Source: Thermoplasmatota archaeon
GTDB taxonomy: Archaea; Thermoplasmatota; Thermoplasmata; Thermoplasmatales; GCA-001856825
DNA length: 64,000 nucleotides
Assembly (NCBI GenBank): GCA_023379555.1
Contig: JAMCQR010000065.1
Location: 62,001 to 126,000 of the forward strand
Direction: 5' to 3'
Under the pieces are notes generated by a model. The model was not told the origin of the DNA and searched no databases. It saw only the letters and a program-made list of their open reading frames with translations. Positions 34,783 to 43,313 of the stretch are shown here, piece after piece. A program made the translations under genes and the position numbers. How positions within the stretch are numbered: position 1 is the first letter of the stretch; the number at the start of each line of letters is the position of its first letter.

Positions 34783-35586
34783 TTATTGTTTTTCAGAATA
34801 CCCTACTGCCATTTGTCTATTTGCAAAGGAGAACTTCTTTCCTTCATTGAATCCAACTATTCCTAGCGGAAATTCTGAAATTTCGAACGTTTCATTCCAG
34901 TATTTTTCCATATTTCCCCGATTATTGAACATGCTGAAAGACAGAGATTTACGCAGGATCTCCTCTCCAGTACCAGTGGCAGCAATGCCAAAATTGTCGC
35001 CAACATATATGCCCGCACCTGGGATAGGCGTATCTCCAACCCTTCCTCTCAACATTGGGACTGATCCACCGGTTGAAAGGGCTGCTGCAACCCTTCCATC
35101 ATAATCGGCCACCGCCCCGACAGTATCAATTATTTGAATTCCTGGGATTTTGAATTTTGGATTTGTCAAGGCCTCCTTTCTTGCTTCCACCAGTCTTTTC
35201 ATGGATTTTTCCGTGGTGGGATCGTAGAACGGGTGTCCCATTGCACGTGCAAATTTTGTGGCTCCGTCACCAGCCAGAATTACGTGTGGACTTTTTTCCA
35301 TCACTTCTCTTGCTACCTGAACTGGGTTTTTCACAAACTCTATATTTATCACGGACCCAAAATTCTCTTTCAACATTACGGAGGCATCCATTTGTATCGT
35401 CCCGTCAAGCCTCATCACAGATCCCGTTCCAGCGTTGAAATTCAAGTCATCCTCCATATACTTTACTGCGGCAACTACAGCGTCAAGTGGATCTGCATAA
35501 TTTAAAGATAGGGATGCATATTTGTCAAGAATGGTGCTTAAATCGAGATTGCTTCCAACTCCTCCGTGAAGGATAATTTTTCTCAT
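34783..35586 (-). CDS. Isoaspartyl peptidase/L-asparaginase-like Ntn hydrolase
   Basis: 267-residue plant-type asparaginase family protein. N-terminal HGGVG, NAGTGSVMRLDGTIQMDAS, and the autoprocessing site IDTVGAVA, where the threonine becomes the nucleophile; then SVPMLRGRVGDTPIPGAGIY and ATGTGEEILR. Members hydrolyse L-asparagine or isoaspartyl dipeptides arising from protein damage. Cleavage would leave chains of about 17 and 10 kDa. Divergent from pyrB. Which substrate is preferred cannot be told. Confidence 0.9.
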   Translation of the reverse strand: MRKIILHGGVGSNLDLSTILDKYASLSLNYADPLDAVVAAVKYMEDDLNFNAGTGSVMRLDGTIQMDASVMLKENFGSVINIEFVKNPVQVAREVMEKSPHVILAGDGATKFARAMGHPFYDPTTEKSMKRLVEARKEALTNPKFKIPGIQIIDTVGAVADYDGRVAAALSTGGSVPMLRGRVGDTPIPGAGIYVGDNFGIAATGTGEEILRKSLSFSMFNNRGNMEKYWNETFEISEFPLGIVGFNEGKKFSFANRQMAVGYSEKQ

Positions 35587-35639
35587 GGGAGGTAATGCAT
35601 CGTGGATAAATATTTATTACGCGCGTCATTTAATAAAAG

Positions 35640-36560
35640 ATGTGGTTAAATAGAGACCTAGTATCGATTGGAGACTTGTCAAAAGAAGAGATATTGGAAG
35701 TTCTTGCTAAAGCTAATTCACTATTGGAGTATGGGAAATCTGGCCATCCAGATTTGCCCCTCAAGGGAAAGATAATCGCCACCCTTTTCTATGAACCAAG
35801 CACAAGGACAAGATTAAGCTTTGAATCTGCTGCCAAAAGGATGGGTGCCGAAGTACTGGGATTTGGGTCTCTTGAGAGCACGTCGGTTGCAAAGGGCGAG
35901 ACCCTGTTGGATACTGTGAGGATTATTGACGGGTACTCTGACGCCATAGTCCTAAGACATCCCTCAGAAGGGGCCGCCAGACTCGCTTCAGAGTATTCAG
36001 AAGTACCGGTCATCAATGCGGGAGATGGTGCTGGACAACATCCAACTCAGACGTTGCTGGATATATTCACAATATGGAAAGAAGTCGGGAAAGTTGACGA
36101 TACGACCATAGGATTTGTCGGGGATCTGAAATATGGAAGAACGGTTCACTCACTCTCCAAGGCACTTTCCCTTTTCAATGTGAACCTTCATTTTATATCC
36201 CCTGAACAGTTAAAACTGCCGAAACATATAAGGAAGGAAATAGAGAAAAAGGTCACGGTCAAGGAACACAAAGACCTGGAGGAAGTCATCCCTAAATTGG
36301 ACGTGCTTTACGTCACGAGGATTCAGAAGGAAAGATTCCCGGATCCTGAGGAATACAAGAAGGTTGCAGGAACTTATGTTCTGAGAGCTTCCACAGTTTC
36401 AAGGGGGAAAAGGAGCATGGTCATCATGCACCCATTGCCAAGAGTTGACGAGATTCCATTTGAAATTGATAATCTGCCACAGGCGAGATATTTCAGGCAG
36501 GCTGCTTATGGGGTACCTGTAAGAATGGCACTTTTGGATCTCATACTGAGAGGTGAGTAG
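35640..36560 (+). CDS. pyrB: Aspartate carbamoyltransferase catalytic chain
   Basis: PyrB condenses carbamoyl phosphate with aspartate, the first committed step of pyrimidine synthesis. The 306-residue chain has the phosphate loop STRTRLSFE, the loop lysine region SVAKGETLLDT, IVLRHP, HPTQTLLDIFT, and MHPLPRVDEIP. It is followed without gap by the regulatory chain, as in archaeal ATCase operons. Confidence 0.97.
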   Translation: MWLNRDLVSIGDLSKEEILEVLAKANSLLEYGKSGHPDLPLKGKIIATLFYEPSTRTRLSFESAAKRMGAEVLGFGSLESTSVAKGETLLDTVRIIDGYSDAIVLRHPSEGAARLASEYSEVPVINAGDGAGQHPTQTLLDIFTIWKEVGKVDDTTIGFVGDLKYGRTVHSLSKALSLFNVNLHFISPEQLKLPKHIRKEIEKKVTVKEHKDLEEVIPKLDVLYVTRIQKERFPDPEEYKKVAGTYVLRASTVSRGKRSMVIMHPLPRVDEIPFEIDNLPQARYFRQAAYGVPVRMALLDLILRGE

Positions 36561-37031
36561 ATGTCAGAAGAACAGACTTTGAAGATTGAGAAAATTCAAA
36601 AAGGGACAGTCATAGATCATATCCCGGTGGGAAGGGCACTGCAAGTTTTAAAGATACTGAACATATACAGCGATATCGGGCTCACAGTGAGCATTGCAAT
36701 ACACGTAAAGAGCAAGAAACTTGGATTGAAAGACGTGATCAAGATAGAAGAGAGAATCCTTGATTCGTCGGAACTGAACAAAATTGCATTGGTTGCCGAG
36801 GGAGCGACTATATCGATTGTGGACAATTTTGAAGTCATAAAGAAATTCTCAGTGAAGGCGCCGGAAGTGGTAATTGGGATTCTCAGATGCAGTAATCCCA
36901 GATGCATTACGAACACGGGTGAAAATGTGAAGAGCTCGTTCATTATTACCTCAAAAGACCCGATAATATTGAAATGCCATTATTGCGAGAGAGAGATGGA
37001 AACGGACGAAATTATTGAAAATATAGTCTAA
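36561..37031 (+). CDS. pyrI: Aspartate carbamoyltransferase regulatory chain
   Basis: PyrI, 156 residues: allosteric domain beginning with QKGTVIDHIPVGRAL, and a C-terminal zinc domain with four cysteines (C-SNPRC and C-HYC). It binds nucleotides and couples them to ATCase activity. Its ATG is one base after the pyrB stop, so both chains are made from one message. Confidence 0.97.
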   Translation: MSEEQTLKIEKIQKGTVIDHIPVGRALQVLKILNIYSDIGLTVSIAIHVKSKKLGLKDVIKIEERILDSSELNKIALVAEGATISIVDNFEVIKKFSVKAPEVVIGILRCSNPRCITNTGENVKSSFIITSKDPIILKCHYCEREMETDEIIENIV

Positions 37032-37033
37032 TT

Positions 37034-37693
37034 TTATTTTCTTAATATGGATACCTTCAAAATATTTCCGTCTTCCAGTTTATATTTTTCTCTTAGATTG
37101 TCTGGAGATATTATTTCTAGTACCCCGTTATAGTGAGTTCGTTCAGGGAATACTATTCCAGCAGCTTCCCCTCTTACGGTTGCCTTCATTACCTTGACCG
37201 CGCCGAATTTCCTTCCAGCCTCCTCAAATTCGCCAATTCTGTATCCTTCCATCACATTGAGAACCTCTGACAGGAAAGAGAAGCTTTCAGAAATCCTTAA
37301 ATTCAGTGTTCCTGGAAAAGGTTTGAAACCAAGCGAATTCCTTACTCCTTCAACGTATTTGTCCCTTGACATATAATAAGACCCCTCTCCCATGCCGGAG
37401 AATAAGGTTCCCTCAACCTCTATCTCGTTTTCCTGGTTCATTATGTATTTGATCTCAAAGAACAGTCTCCTGAACTCTTCGTATGATTTTTCGGTCAGCA
37501 CTATTTCTTCGCCATCTTTAACGCGTTTTCTAATTATGAATCCCTGATTTTCCAGCAAAATGAGATATCTGGAAATTGACTGTTGCGATACTCCCATCTC
37601 TTCCGCAATCTTTTTTGTACTGCCCTTAAGAATTCTGGAGTCGCTCTTTATCGCAATTCTTCTGAGGAAATCTAAGAGGGTTGAATTTATCAT
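37034..37693 (-). CDS. ribK: CTP-dependent riboflavin kinase with N-terminal winged helix
   Basis: Archaeal RibK makes FMN from riboflavin with CTP. The N-terminal 80 residues are a winged-helix DNA-binding domain (KKIAEEMGVSQQSISRYLILLENQGFI), and the C-terminal domain has the RibK signatures GEGSYYMSRDKYVE, GFKPFPGTLNLR and FPERTHYN. I place the start at ATG 37693, which overlaps the PIN-gene stop by ATGA; a longer frame reaches 37723. The fusion suggests a possible feedback regulator of flavin genes, as in other archaea. Last gene of the aIF2-beta operon. Confidence 0.93.
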   Translation of the reverse strand: MINSTLLDFLRRIAIKSDSRILKGSTKKIAEEMGVSQQSISRYLILLENQGFIIRKRVKDGEEIVLTEKSYEEFRRLFFEIKYIMNQENEIEVEGTLFSGMGEGSYYMSRDKYVEGVRNSLGFKPFPGTLNLRISESFSFLSEVLNVMEGYRIGEFEEAGRKFGAVKVMKATVRGEAAGIVFPERTHYNGVLEIISPDNLREKYKLEDGNILKVSILRK

Positions 37694-38019
37694 TTCTTGA
37701 CACCATTCCTTCCTATTGTCCACGTTATAATCCCTGCTCGTGAGAGTTTCAACCTTAGGTCGAGATCGTTAGTTATCACTTTGGAATTTGTCTTGATTGC
37801 GGCCTCTTCCACACCCTGATCCCCGCTTGATCTTACTTGAATTTTTTTCATTCTTGAAGATACGCGTAGTGCAATCCTTGCATCATTGTTTGAATTAGCA
37901 AGAGACTCCAGTTCCGATACTACGGAGGTAGGAACCACTATTTCCTCTTCGACAAAATTCTCAAACCTTATCTTATTTTGTATTGCGTAAATTATTGCAT
38001 TTGTGTCTATTACGATCAA
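37690..38019 (-). CDS. PIN-domain nuclease-like protein (Fcf1/VapC-like)
   Basis: 109-residue single PIN domain. Acidic site residues: D5 (VIDTNAIIYA), the glutamate in VVSELESLA and the aspartates of VITNDLDLRLKL. PIN domains cut RNA; the short stand-alone form next to translation genes resembles the archaeal Fcf1-like rRNA-processing group more than a toxin, and no antitoxin gene is adjacent. It starts two bases after the aIF2-beta stop and overlaps ribK by ATGA. Confidence 0.87.
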   Translation of the reverse strand: MIVIDTNAIIYAIQNKIRFENFVEEEIVVPTSVVSELESLANSNNDARIALRVSSRMKKIQVRSSGDQGVEEAAIKTNSKVITNDLDLRLKLSRAGIITWTIGRNGVKK

Positions 38020-38021
38020 AA

Positions 38022-38633
38022 CTACTTCACCAGGACACCAAGTGCGTAATTCTTCTTCATCCTGTCAATCCTGACTTTGACTTTTTCTCCCTTCTTTGCT
38101 CCTGGAATCATTATGGTTATGTCTCCCTTTATTGCGATTCCATCTCCGTCCCTGTTAAGATCCGTGACCACAAATTCGTAAATCTTTCCTTCCTCAACCT
38201 TTTCCTCAACAAATTTTATTTCTCTTCTTGCATAAAGTGGTCTCTCTGCGCCACATGCCTTACACTTCACTATCTCATTTCTGTTCTGGCGTACCAGTTC
38301 GGTATCATAATTTCCACATTCATAACACTGCACGTACGTCCTTAGATACTCCTGAATGGCCTTGTGGATGTTTGCCTCAAGAGACTTCCCCTTCAGAATC
38401 AATCTTCCATCTGTGACTTCTCCAGAAAGTCCAAACTGCTTCAGAAGATATTTAAAAATATGTTCCTGGTCCCTGTTAATAGTATCCACTATCTCCCGGA
38501 AGTTCTTAATGATCGTAAGTTTACCCTCATATATCACTTCAGGATTTGGAACCTGGAACCTCTTCCTCTCTTCTCTGCTTTTCACTGATGATTTCGCCTT
38601 CTTTAACAGTTCTGAATAATCGTAATTTTCCAT
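38022..38633 (-). CDS. Translation initiation factor aIF2 beta with C-terminal TRAM domain
   Basis: About 203 residues. The aIF2-beta part has FQVPNPEVIYEGKLTIIKNF, QEHIFKYLLKQFG, and the zinc ribbon C-YEC with KCKACG. The C-terminal 65 residues are a TRAM domain (GKIYEFVVTDLNRDGDGIA, VRIDRMKKNYALG), an RNA-binding OB fold fused to aIF2-beta in many Euryarchaeota. I start at ATG 38633, which has a TATA box 29 bases upstream, instead of the longer frame to 38723. First gene of an operon with the PIN gene and ribK. Confidence 0.93.
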   Translation of the reverse strand: MENYDYSELLKKAKSSVKSREERKRFQVPNPEVIYEGKLTIIKNFREIVDTINRDQEHIFKYLLKQFGLSGEVTDGRLILKGKSLEANIHKAIQEYLRTYVQCYECGNYDTELVRQNRNEIVKCKACGAERPLYARREIKFVEEKVEEGKIYEFVVTDLNRDGDGIAIKGDITIMIPGAKKGEKVKVRIDRMKKNYALGVLVK

Positions 38634-38656
38634 GCCTTTCGATATCAAACGGTTCC

Positions 38657-38667
38657 TTAAATATATT
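38657..38667 (-). promoter_or_regulatory. TATA box of the aIF2-beta operon
   Basis: On the minus strand AATATATTTAA, centred 29 bases before ATG 38633, with GAAAGG next to the start codon. It decides the start and shows a very short leader. Confidence 0.6.
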
Positions 38668-38959
38668 GAGTGGGTTCCATTTGTCAAACAAAAGACAACA
38701 ATTCCAGTTATCCCGTGGTACATATGACGTACATTGTTATACTTTTAGACACTTTGTGTTCGACATATTGCACCAATGCGTCAAACGCAACTTTGAATTA
38801 TTAATTAACTCGTGTTCCAAATATTCGACACACGTAGCGTAGTTTGTAATTTATTTCTACAATATTTTATTTTTGGGAACTAATTTTTTAAAAAATTACT
38901 TGGATAAAAAGATTTAAATACTGTTATCTTCATATGTAGTTCCAGAGGAATGGTTATTG

Positions 38960-39391
38960 ATGAAAGAAAGTGGTACAAGAAGAATCGCACTTCGTCTAAC
39001 CCGGCAGGAGGACGATGAAGTGAATGACTTCTTGAGCTCCACCCTTAGATTCAAAACCAAGTCGGAACTGATTAGAGCTGCAATTTACGCATACATCAGA
39101 AAACCAGAGGAAATACAGACCGCAGCAGAAAATCAACAATACAAACTGTCAAAAGCTTCCCTAAAGCTTCTTGACCAAATGGTTCTCAAGGGAATTGCAA
39201 TTGACAGAGACGATGCAATAGAGAAGATAATACAGATATCAAATTACGAAAGAGTAATTCCTCAATGGATAAGCAAGGAAGAAAGAGCCTATATGGACAA
39301 TTTTAACACTCTGAATCTGAATGACATCCCCACTCCTCCAGACGATAAACGCAAGAATAGAGGTGAAAGCAATGACAGAGAGTTTAGATGA
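38960..39391 (+). CDS. Ribbon-helix-helix protein
   Basis: 143 residues. The first 45 form a ribbon-helix-helix DNA-binding unit: strand RRIALRLTRQED, then the helices DEVNDFLSSTL and FKTKSELIRAAIYAYIRK. The middle has a helical region (KLSKASLKLLDQMVLKGIAIDRDDAIEKI) that looks like a second, weak RHH copy. The end is polar and proline-rich. ATG 38960 is preferred over TTG 38957; AGAGG lies upstream and a TATA-like GATTTAAATA at 38911-38920. The last 20 bases overlap the FtsZ-like gene, so the two are coupled. It may autoregulate or serve as a DNA adaptor; neither is shown. Confidence 0.85.
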   Translation: MKESGTRRIALRLTRQEDDEVNDFLSSTLRFKTKSELIRAAIYAYIRKPEEIQTAAENQQYKLSKASLKLLDQMVLKGIAIDRDDAIEKIIQISNYERVIPQWISKEERAYMDNFNTLNLNDIPTPPDDKRKNRGESNDREFR

Positions 39392-40154
39392 TGGCTTGCT
39401 TTTCGAGATTGCAAAGGATTTTAGGAAGAAGAGAATTGCACCTGACCCCACCATAGTCTGTGTTGGTATAGGAGGTGGAGGCTGCAATATAGTCTCCAAC
39501 CTAGACAGAAAAATCCCTGGGGTCAAAATAGTTTGCATCAATACTGACCAAATATCAAATGCAAAGAGAGACGGAATTTTTCCAATCACTGTTGGACGAC
39601 AGGTAATTCTGGATAACAGGGATTCAGGAGGATTTCTCCCCGTAGCCAAAAGGGCGATAAAAGTCGATAAGCCACTGATAAATGAAAACGTCCTCAATGG
39701 TGCGGATGTAGTCATAATGGTAGCTGGCCTCGGAGGAGGAACTGGATCAGCTGGCACCATAGAAATGCTCAGAATGTGCAAGGAAAGGTCAATTCCATTC
39801 CATGTCTATGCAGTTAAACCTTACTCATTTGAGGAATCGAGATGCAAGATTGCAGAGCAAGTATTATCGGAGATTAGGAAAGACTCAGATTACGTAACGG
39901 AATTTGACAATAATAGCTATGCCAACTTGAATGAGACGGACAAGGATGTTACAGAAAAAGTAAACGAAAAGCTCAAAAAAACACAGAAGAAACTAAAGGA
40001 CATATACCTGAATGGTCTACTTAGATTCCTGAAAGATGCAGGTAGGACAGATATAATTGAGACGACAAGGCCTGAGGTCACGATCGAAGATAAAATTCAA
40101 GATGTCACCCAGGGAGAGGAAATATCCTTAGAGATTTCATTGACAGTGGAATGA
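39372..40154 (+). CDS. Short divergent FtsZ/tubulin-superfamily GTPase
   Basis: About 260 residues from ATG 39372, which is preceded by AGGTGA. The GTP-binding half is clear: VCVGIGGGGCNIVSN near residue 29, CINTDQI, and the tubulin signature GLGGGTGSAG near residue 118. The second half is unlike FtsZ: no N-x-D-x-x-D T7 loop is visible, and the protein ends in a helical, lysine- and glutamate-rich region. It may bind GTP without forming normal hydrolysing filaments. It overlaps the ribbon-helix-helix gene. Function unknown; options include a regulator of FtsZ or a DNA-positioning system. Confidence 0.85.
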   Translation: MTESLDDGLLFEIAKDFRKKRIAPDPTIVCVGIGGGGCNIVSNLDRKIPGVKIVCINTDQISNAKRDGIFPITVGRQVILDNRDSGGFLPVAKRAIKVDKPLINENVLNGADVVIMVAGLGGGTGSAGTIEMLRMCKERSIPFHVYAVKPYSFEESRCKIAEQVLSEIRKDSDYVTEFDNNSYANLNETDKDVTEKVNEKLKKTQKKLKDIYLNGLLRFLKDAGRTDIIETTRPEVTIEDKIQDVTQGEEISLEISLTVE

Positions 40155-40498
40155 TTTCCTACCCTCTTTTGTATTCATTTTTTTAAGACCACTTGCGTAA
40201 CTTTGTTTTTCTAAACTTCTGACCCCACCAATAACCCATGAATATTTAAAATTAAACGTGAACAATATTTTTTTAATGTGGATGCACGATATCTTTCAGC
40301 CTCCCCATTTCCGTTTCAAAATTCGGAATGGAAAAATGGGACACGGCCCGCATTACTGAATTCCGAAGTTTCTATTTCCTGACAGCAATTATGATAAGGA
40401 AGGTTCCAGAGTAACAGTTCAGTGAATTCGTTGAGAACTCATCATTTACAATTCTGGTGAAATGTGATATTTTCTTGAGCAATCGAAAAGTCATTCTT
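40155..40498. other. Intergenic stretch between convergent genes
   Basis: No gene is recognised. A pyrimidine-rich run with TTTTTTT (about 40181-40187) follows the FtsZ-like stop and may end transcription. An imperfect inverted repeat (CCCATTTCCG facing CGGAATGG and AAATGGG) lies at about 40305-40341. No frame longer than a few dozen codons. Confidence 0.35.
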
Positions 40499-40924
40499 TC
40501 ATTTTATTCCCTGATTCTGATAATGACCTGATCTTAACTCATAATTCTTGAGTGCGTGTTTGTCGAGATTCATGAAAATCATTTGAAAAACTCCCTTTTC
40601 CTTAACAATTTTTACGTCTTCGTTCCCCTGGTTCATCACATAGAACCGTATCTTTCCCCTGAATCCTGCATCGACGTACCCAAAACTAGCCATCAATCCT
40701 CTTCTTGAGTAAGAGGATCTTAAGTACATCATTGCCCCGATAAAATCGGGTAAATATACTGCTTCCAGCGTTTCAAGCATCTTCCCTTCATGCGATAATA
40801 TTGTTGTTTCTTCGGGGAGCCCAAAGTCGTAGCCGTTTGGAGTGAGCCTTTCGTTTGAAAATGGATCTATCTTAATTGAGCCATTTTGTATAAGTTCCAA
40901 GATAGTACCGTCAGAGAGTATCAC
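40499..40924 (-). CDS. dCTP deaminase/dUTPase-family protein
   Basis: 141-residue trimeric dUTPase-fold protein. It opens MILSDGTILELIQNGSIKIDPF and NPNGYDFGL-like TPNGYDFGL, the Dcd N-terminal pattern, then RSSYSRRGL (phosphate-binding motif) and DAGFRGKIRFYVMN. Dcd makes dUTP from dCTP and dUTPase removes it; the short length leaves the choice open. It lies head to head with the GHMP-like gene. Confidence 0.88.
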   Translation of the reverse strand: MILSDGTILELIQNGSIKIDPFSNERLTPNGYDFGLPEETTILSHEGKMLETLEAVYLPDFIGAMMYLRSSYSRRGLMASFGYVDAGFRGKIRFYVMNQGNEDVKIVKEKGVFQMIFMNLDKHALKNYELRSGHYQNQGIK

Positions 40925-40965
40925 AAAGTCAAGAAAACTTTTATGTTAAAAACCTTTGTTGAAAA

Positions 40966-42030
40966 GTGTTTGACAGCGAAACCTTGAATGCATTTGATGG
41001 AGGATTTAGATTTGAGATACCGTCCGTTGTCACCCTGTTTGGTAATCCAGCTATTTCCGTATCTGAGAAATTTATATCGGTTCCCATTTCCAGAAGTATA
41101 GAAGTTTTGGCAAAAAGGGGCGATCACGTATCCTGGAAGGGGAAGAAGGAGTACGAACAGAATTACACTTCGCTTCCTACAAACGGAAGTTGGTCTGACC
41201 CTATAAGGGAAATGACTACTATTTCACTTCAAAGGGGTTGGACGAATCCACCCGAAATAATGGCCATTGAGAATGTCAATTTCAATGCAGGAATAGGGTA
41301 TATTTCAGCATTCATAATTTCGTTGATAATGTCATTTTCCTCAATTAATGATATTACCCTCTCGTCCTCAGAAATGATGCAGATCAGTACTGAGATTCAA
41401 GAAAAAATGACGAAAACTTCAAACAGACTGGAGGTCCATACGCAAATAGAGGGTAGACCGAATAGCATAATGATCTCAGAAGGTCCAGGAAAAGGATTCA
41501 GGAACGAAATATGGAGCCAGGAACCATATTCCTTATACCTGATAGAAGAGAACGCTCTTTCTGAGAATCCTAACTTTAAAATTTTTGAAAGGAATTTTAG
41601 AAAATTCAACACAAATAGCATGTTGAAGAAGGACCCGAATTCCCTGAATTTTCCATTCAACAGTTACCATTCTCATTTCTCCCACGAGGGTGATTATTTT
41701 GAGAAGTTGAGCAGCGCAATAGATAAAAATGATCTGACCAGTTTCGTTGAATACGTTGCAAAAATGAACGAATCAGTAGAATTCAACTTGAATGTAATTT
41801 CACCTTTTCAACACAATATTGCAGGATTGCTCAGGAAATACAATGCAAATTCATTCTGTTTTAACATCTCAGAATTCTCGGGATCGGTGCTTTTATTTGC
41901 TGACGGGCCAACTGTTGATAGAGTCAGGGAAAATGTGATTAGGGACTATTTCGGGCTAACTAACAAAACAATTTCTATAAATGAGGTGAATATTTCCGGG
42001 CCCATAAAGAAGGAACGGATTGTGCATTAG
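40966..42030 (+). CDS. GHMP-kinase-like protein, divergent
   Basis: 354 residues. The start resembles GHMP kinases: FEIPSVVTLFGNPAISVSEKFISVPI parallels the substrate strand of mevalonate and galactokinases, shown here only in outline. The ATP motif is weak: where P-x-G-x-G-L-G-S-S-A is expected there is NAGIGYISAF. The C-terminal half has no motif I recognise. Thermoplasmata use unusual mevalonate 3-kinase and 3-phosphomevalonate 5-kinase enzymes of this broad group, so a role in isoprenoid synthesis is one option. GTG 40966 lies about 27 bases after a TTTATGTTAAA box, a leaderless layout. Confidence 0.55.
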   Translation: MFDSETLNAFDGGFRFEIPSVVTLFGNPAISVSEKFISVPISRSIEVLAKRGDHVSWKGKKEYEQNYTSLPTNGSWSDPIREMTTISLQRGWTNPPEIMAIENVNFNAGIGYISAFIISLIMSFSSINDITLSSSEMMQISTEIQEKMTKTSNRLEVHTQIEGRPNSIMISEGPGKGFRNEIWSQEPYSLYLIEENALSENPNFKIFERNFRKFNTNSMLKKDPNSLNFPFNSYHSHFSHEGDYFEKLSSAIDKNDLTSFVEYVAKMNESVEFNLNVISPFQHNIAGLLRKYNANSFCFNISEFSGSVLLFADGPTVDRVRENVIRDYFGLTNKTISINEVNISGPIKKERIVH

Positions 42031-42530
42031 GATTCCGGTTCAGGTGACATTATTACGAAAAACAGTGCAACTGCTCCAATCATCATAATTAAAATGCCTA
42101 GGTAAACCAGCCAGATCATATTTGAATTCTGATAATTTTGTTGCCCGGTTGCATAGAGTGCAGTGGGAGTCGACGAACTCAGGGCCACAACAACGAAAGC
42201 ACCCCTGACGTTCACATAAAAATACTCGCCAGAATTTGGATATTTTGGCTTAATCGAAACGTTCTTTATGTGTTCAATGGAATAATTTGTGTTGTTTGAT
42301 GCCTGAATGAGATAGATACTGGTTGCATTAAAGAAAATGGTCAAAGATGTGTTTCCACTAAACATAATGACCTGACTGACGTATTCATCATTTCCTACCA
42401 GTGTGAAGTTAAGCCTAGTGCTAGTAGTTGAGGGGATGTATTGATTTTTCAATTGCTCCGCTCCCACGCCCACTAAGGCGATCCCAGAAACTATTATGAC
42501 TAGAGTTACCAATATGACCTTTATCTTCAC
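42027..42530 (-). CDS. Membrane-anchored hypothetical protein
   Basis: 167 residues: an N-terminal membrane or signal helix (VILVTLVIIVSGIALVGV), an outside domain of about 110 residues rich in N-x-S/T sites and beta-strand pattern, and a C-terminal membrane helix (IWLVYLGILIMMIGAVALFFVIM) with a short acidic end. No family recognised. It meets the GHMP-like gene tail to tail with a 4-base overlap. Confidence 0.75.
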   Translation of the reverse strand: MKIKVILVTLVIIVSGIALVGVGAEQLKNQYIPSTTSTRLNFTLVGNDEYVSQVIMFSGNTSLTIFFNATSIYLIQASNNTNYSIEHIKNVSIKPKYPNSGEYFYVNVRGAFVVVALSSSTPTALYATGQQNYQNSNMIWLVYLGILIMMIGAVALFFVIMSPEPES

Positions 42531-43313
42531 TGACCTGTTAACAGAATTTAATATTTCAACCTCTCTTTTTCCCGCAATTTAGTCAAACTCTTCAGACCCT
42601 AAGCAATACGTCTACTGACAACCTCCCACGAATAAATTCGTGGTGTTCCTGCTTTTTCATTTATTTCCTCCTCACTCCTGACGGTTTTGCAGGAACCTAT
42701 GACGTAGGTTTGAGGTTGTTTCCGGCCCCTGTTCTGTTTCTTGTGGAGGAGGTATCAGTGCTTCCCTTGGACGCAACACTGTCTGAGTGCATTCATGGTA
42801 CACTGTTGACCAAGTTCAGTGCTGTCGGAGAATGGTAGAGCACACAGATTGGAATAGAAGTTCTCAGAGCAATCCATATCCAATATCTGAGTGCATTACT
42901 TGCTCAAAGAGTAGTGCTTCATGCATTGCAATAATGTGAAGGCCCATTACTAAATAAATTTCGATCCAGAACCATCTCGTCAATGAACTGATGGGCTTTA
43001 ATTGAAAGATCGATGTTATTATCAGAGGAATCTATTCGGTGCAGTTCTCTCGATACATTTGAAGTGAAATTTGCAAAAATATGCTCTAGTTGGAATCGTC
43101 CCTTTCGTTACAGCTGGAAACGATGTCATATAACTGAGTGTATCCATGTGGGGCTAGAATGTAACCTGCCGAGGGCGTCACAGGAATCACAACAATCAGA
43201 ATATTCTTTAAACCTCTTAGCCTGCGCATCATAAAAAATACGTCTCAATGGTCTACTTTGAAGCTGGTTTCTGAAATGATAAAGTATTTTTATTGAAGAA
43301 TTGATGTGCCTGT
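42531..43313. other. Gene-poor stretch with a probable IS200/IS605-type relic
   Basis: No intact gene. A perfect hairpin at 42626-42643 is followed by GC-richer sequence up to about 42850 unlike the surrounding AT-rich intergenic DNA. Minus-strand frames there have the flavour of a TnpB end but are cut by stops. The right part (42950-43300) has no recognisable content apart from the promoter of the next gene. Confidence 0.4.
42626..42643. repeat. Perfect hairpin, possible IS200/IS605-type end
   Basis: CCACGAAT, AA, ATTCGTGG: an eight-base perfect inverted repeat with almost no spacer. Small subterminal hairpins of this kind mark the ends of IS200/IS605 elements and of TnpB guide-RNA scaffolds, though a terminator-like hairpin is also possible. 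Confidence 0.5.

Noticed and set aside
37690..38019. PIN protein as a toxin of a toxin-antitoxin pair
   Set aside because: No antitoxin-like gene beside it; it is inside a translation/flavin operon.
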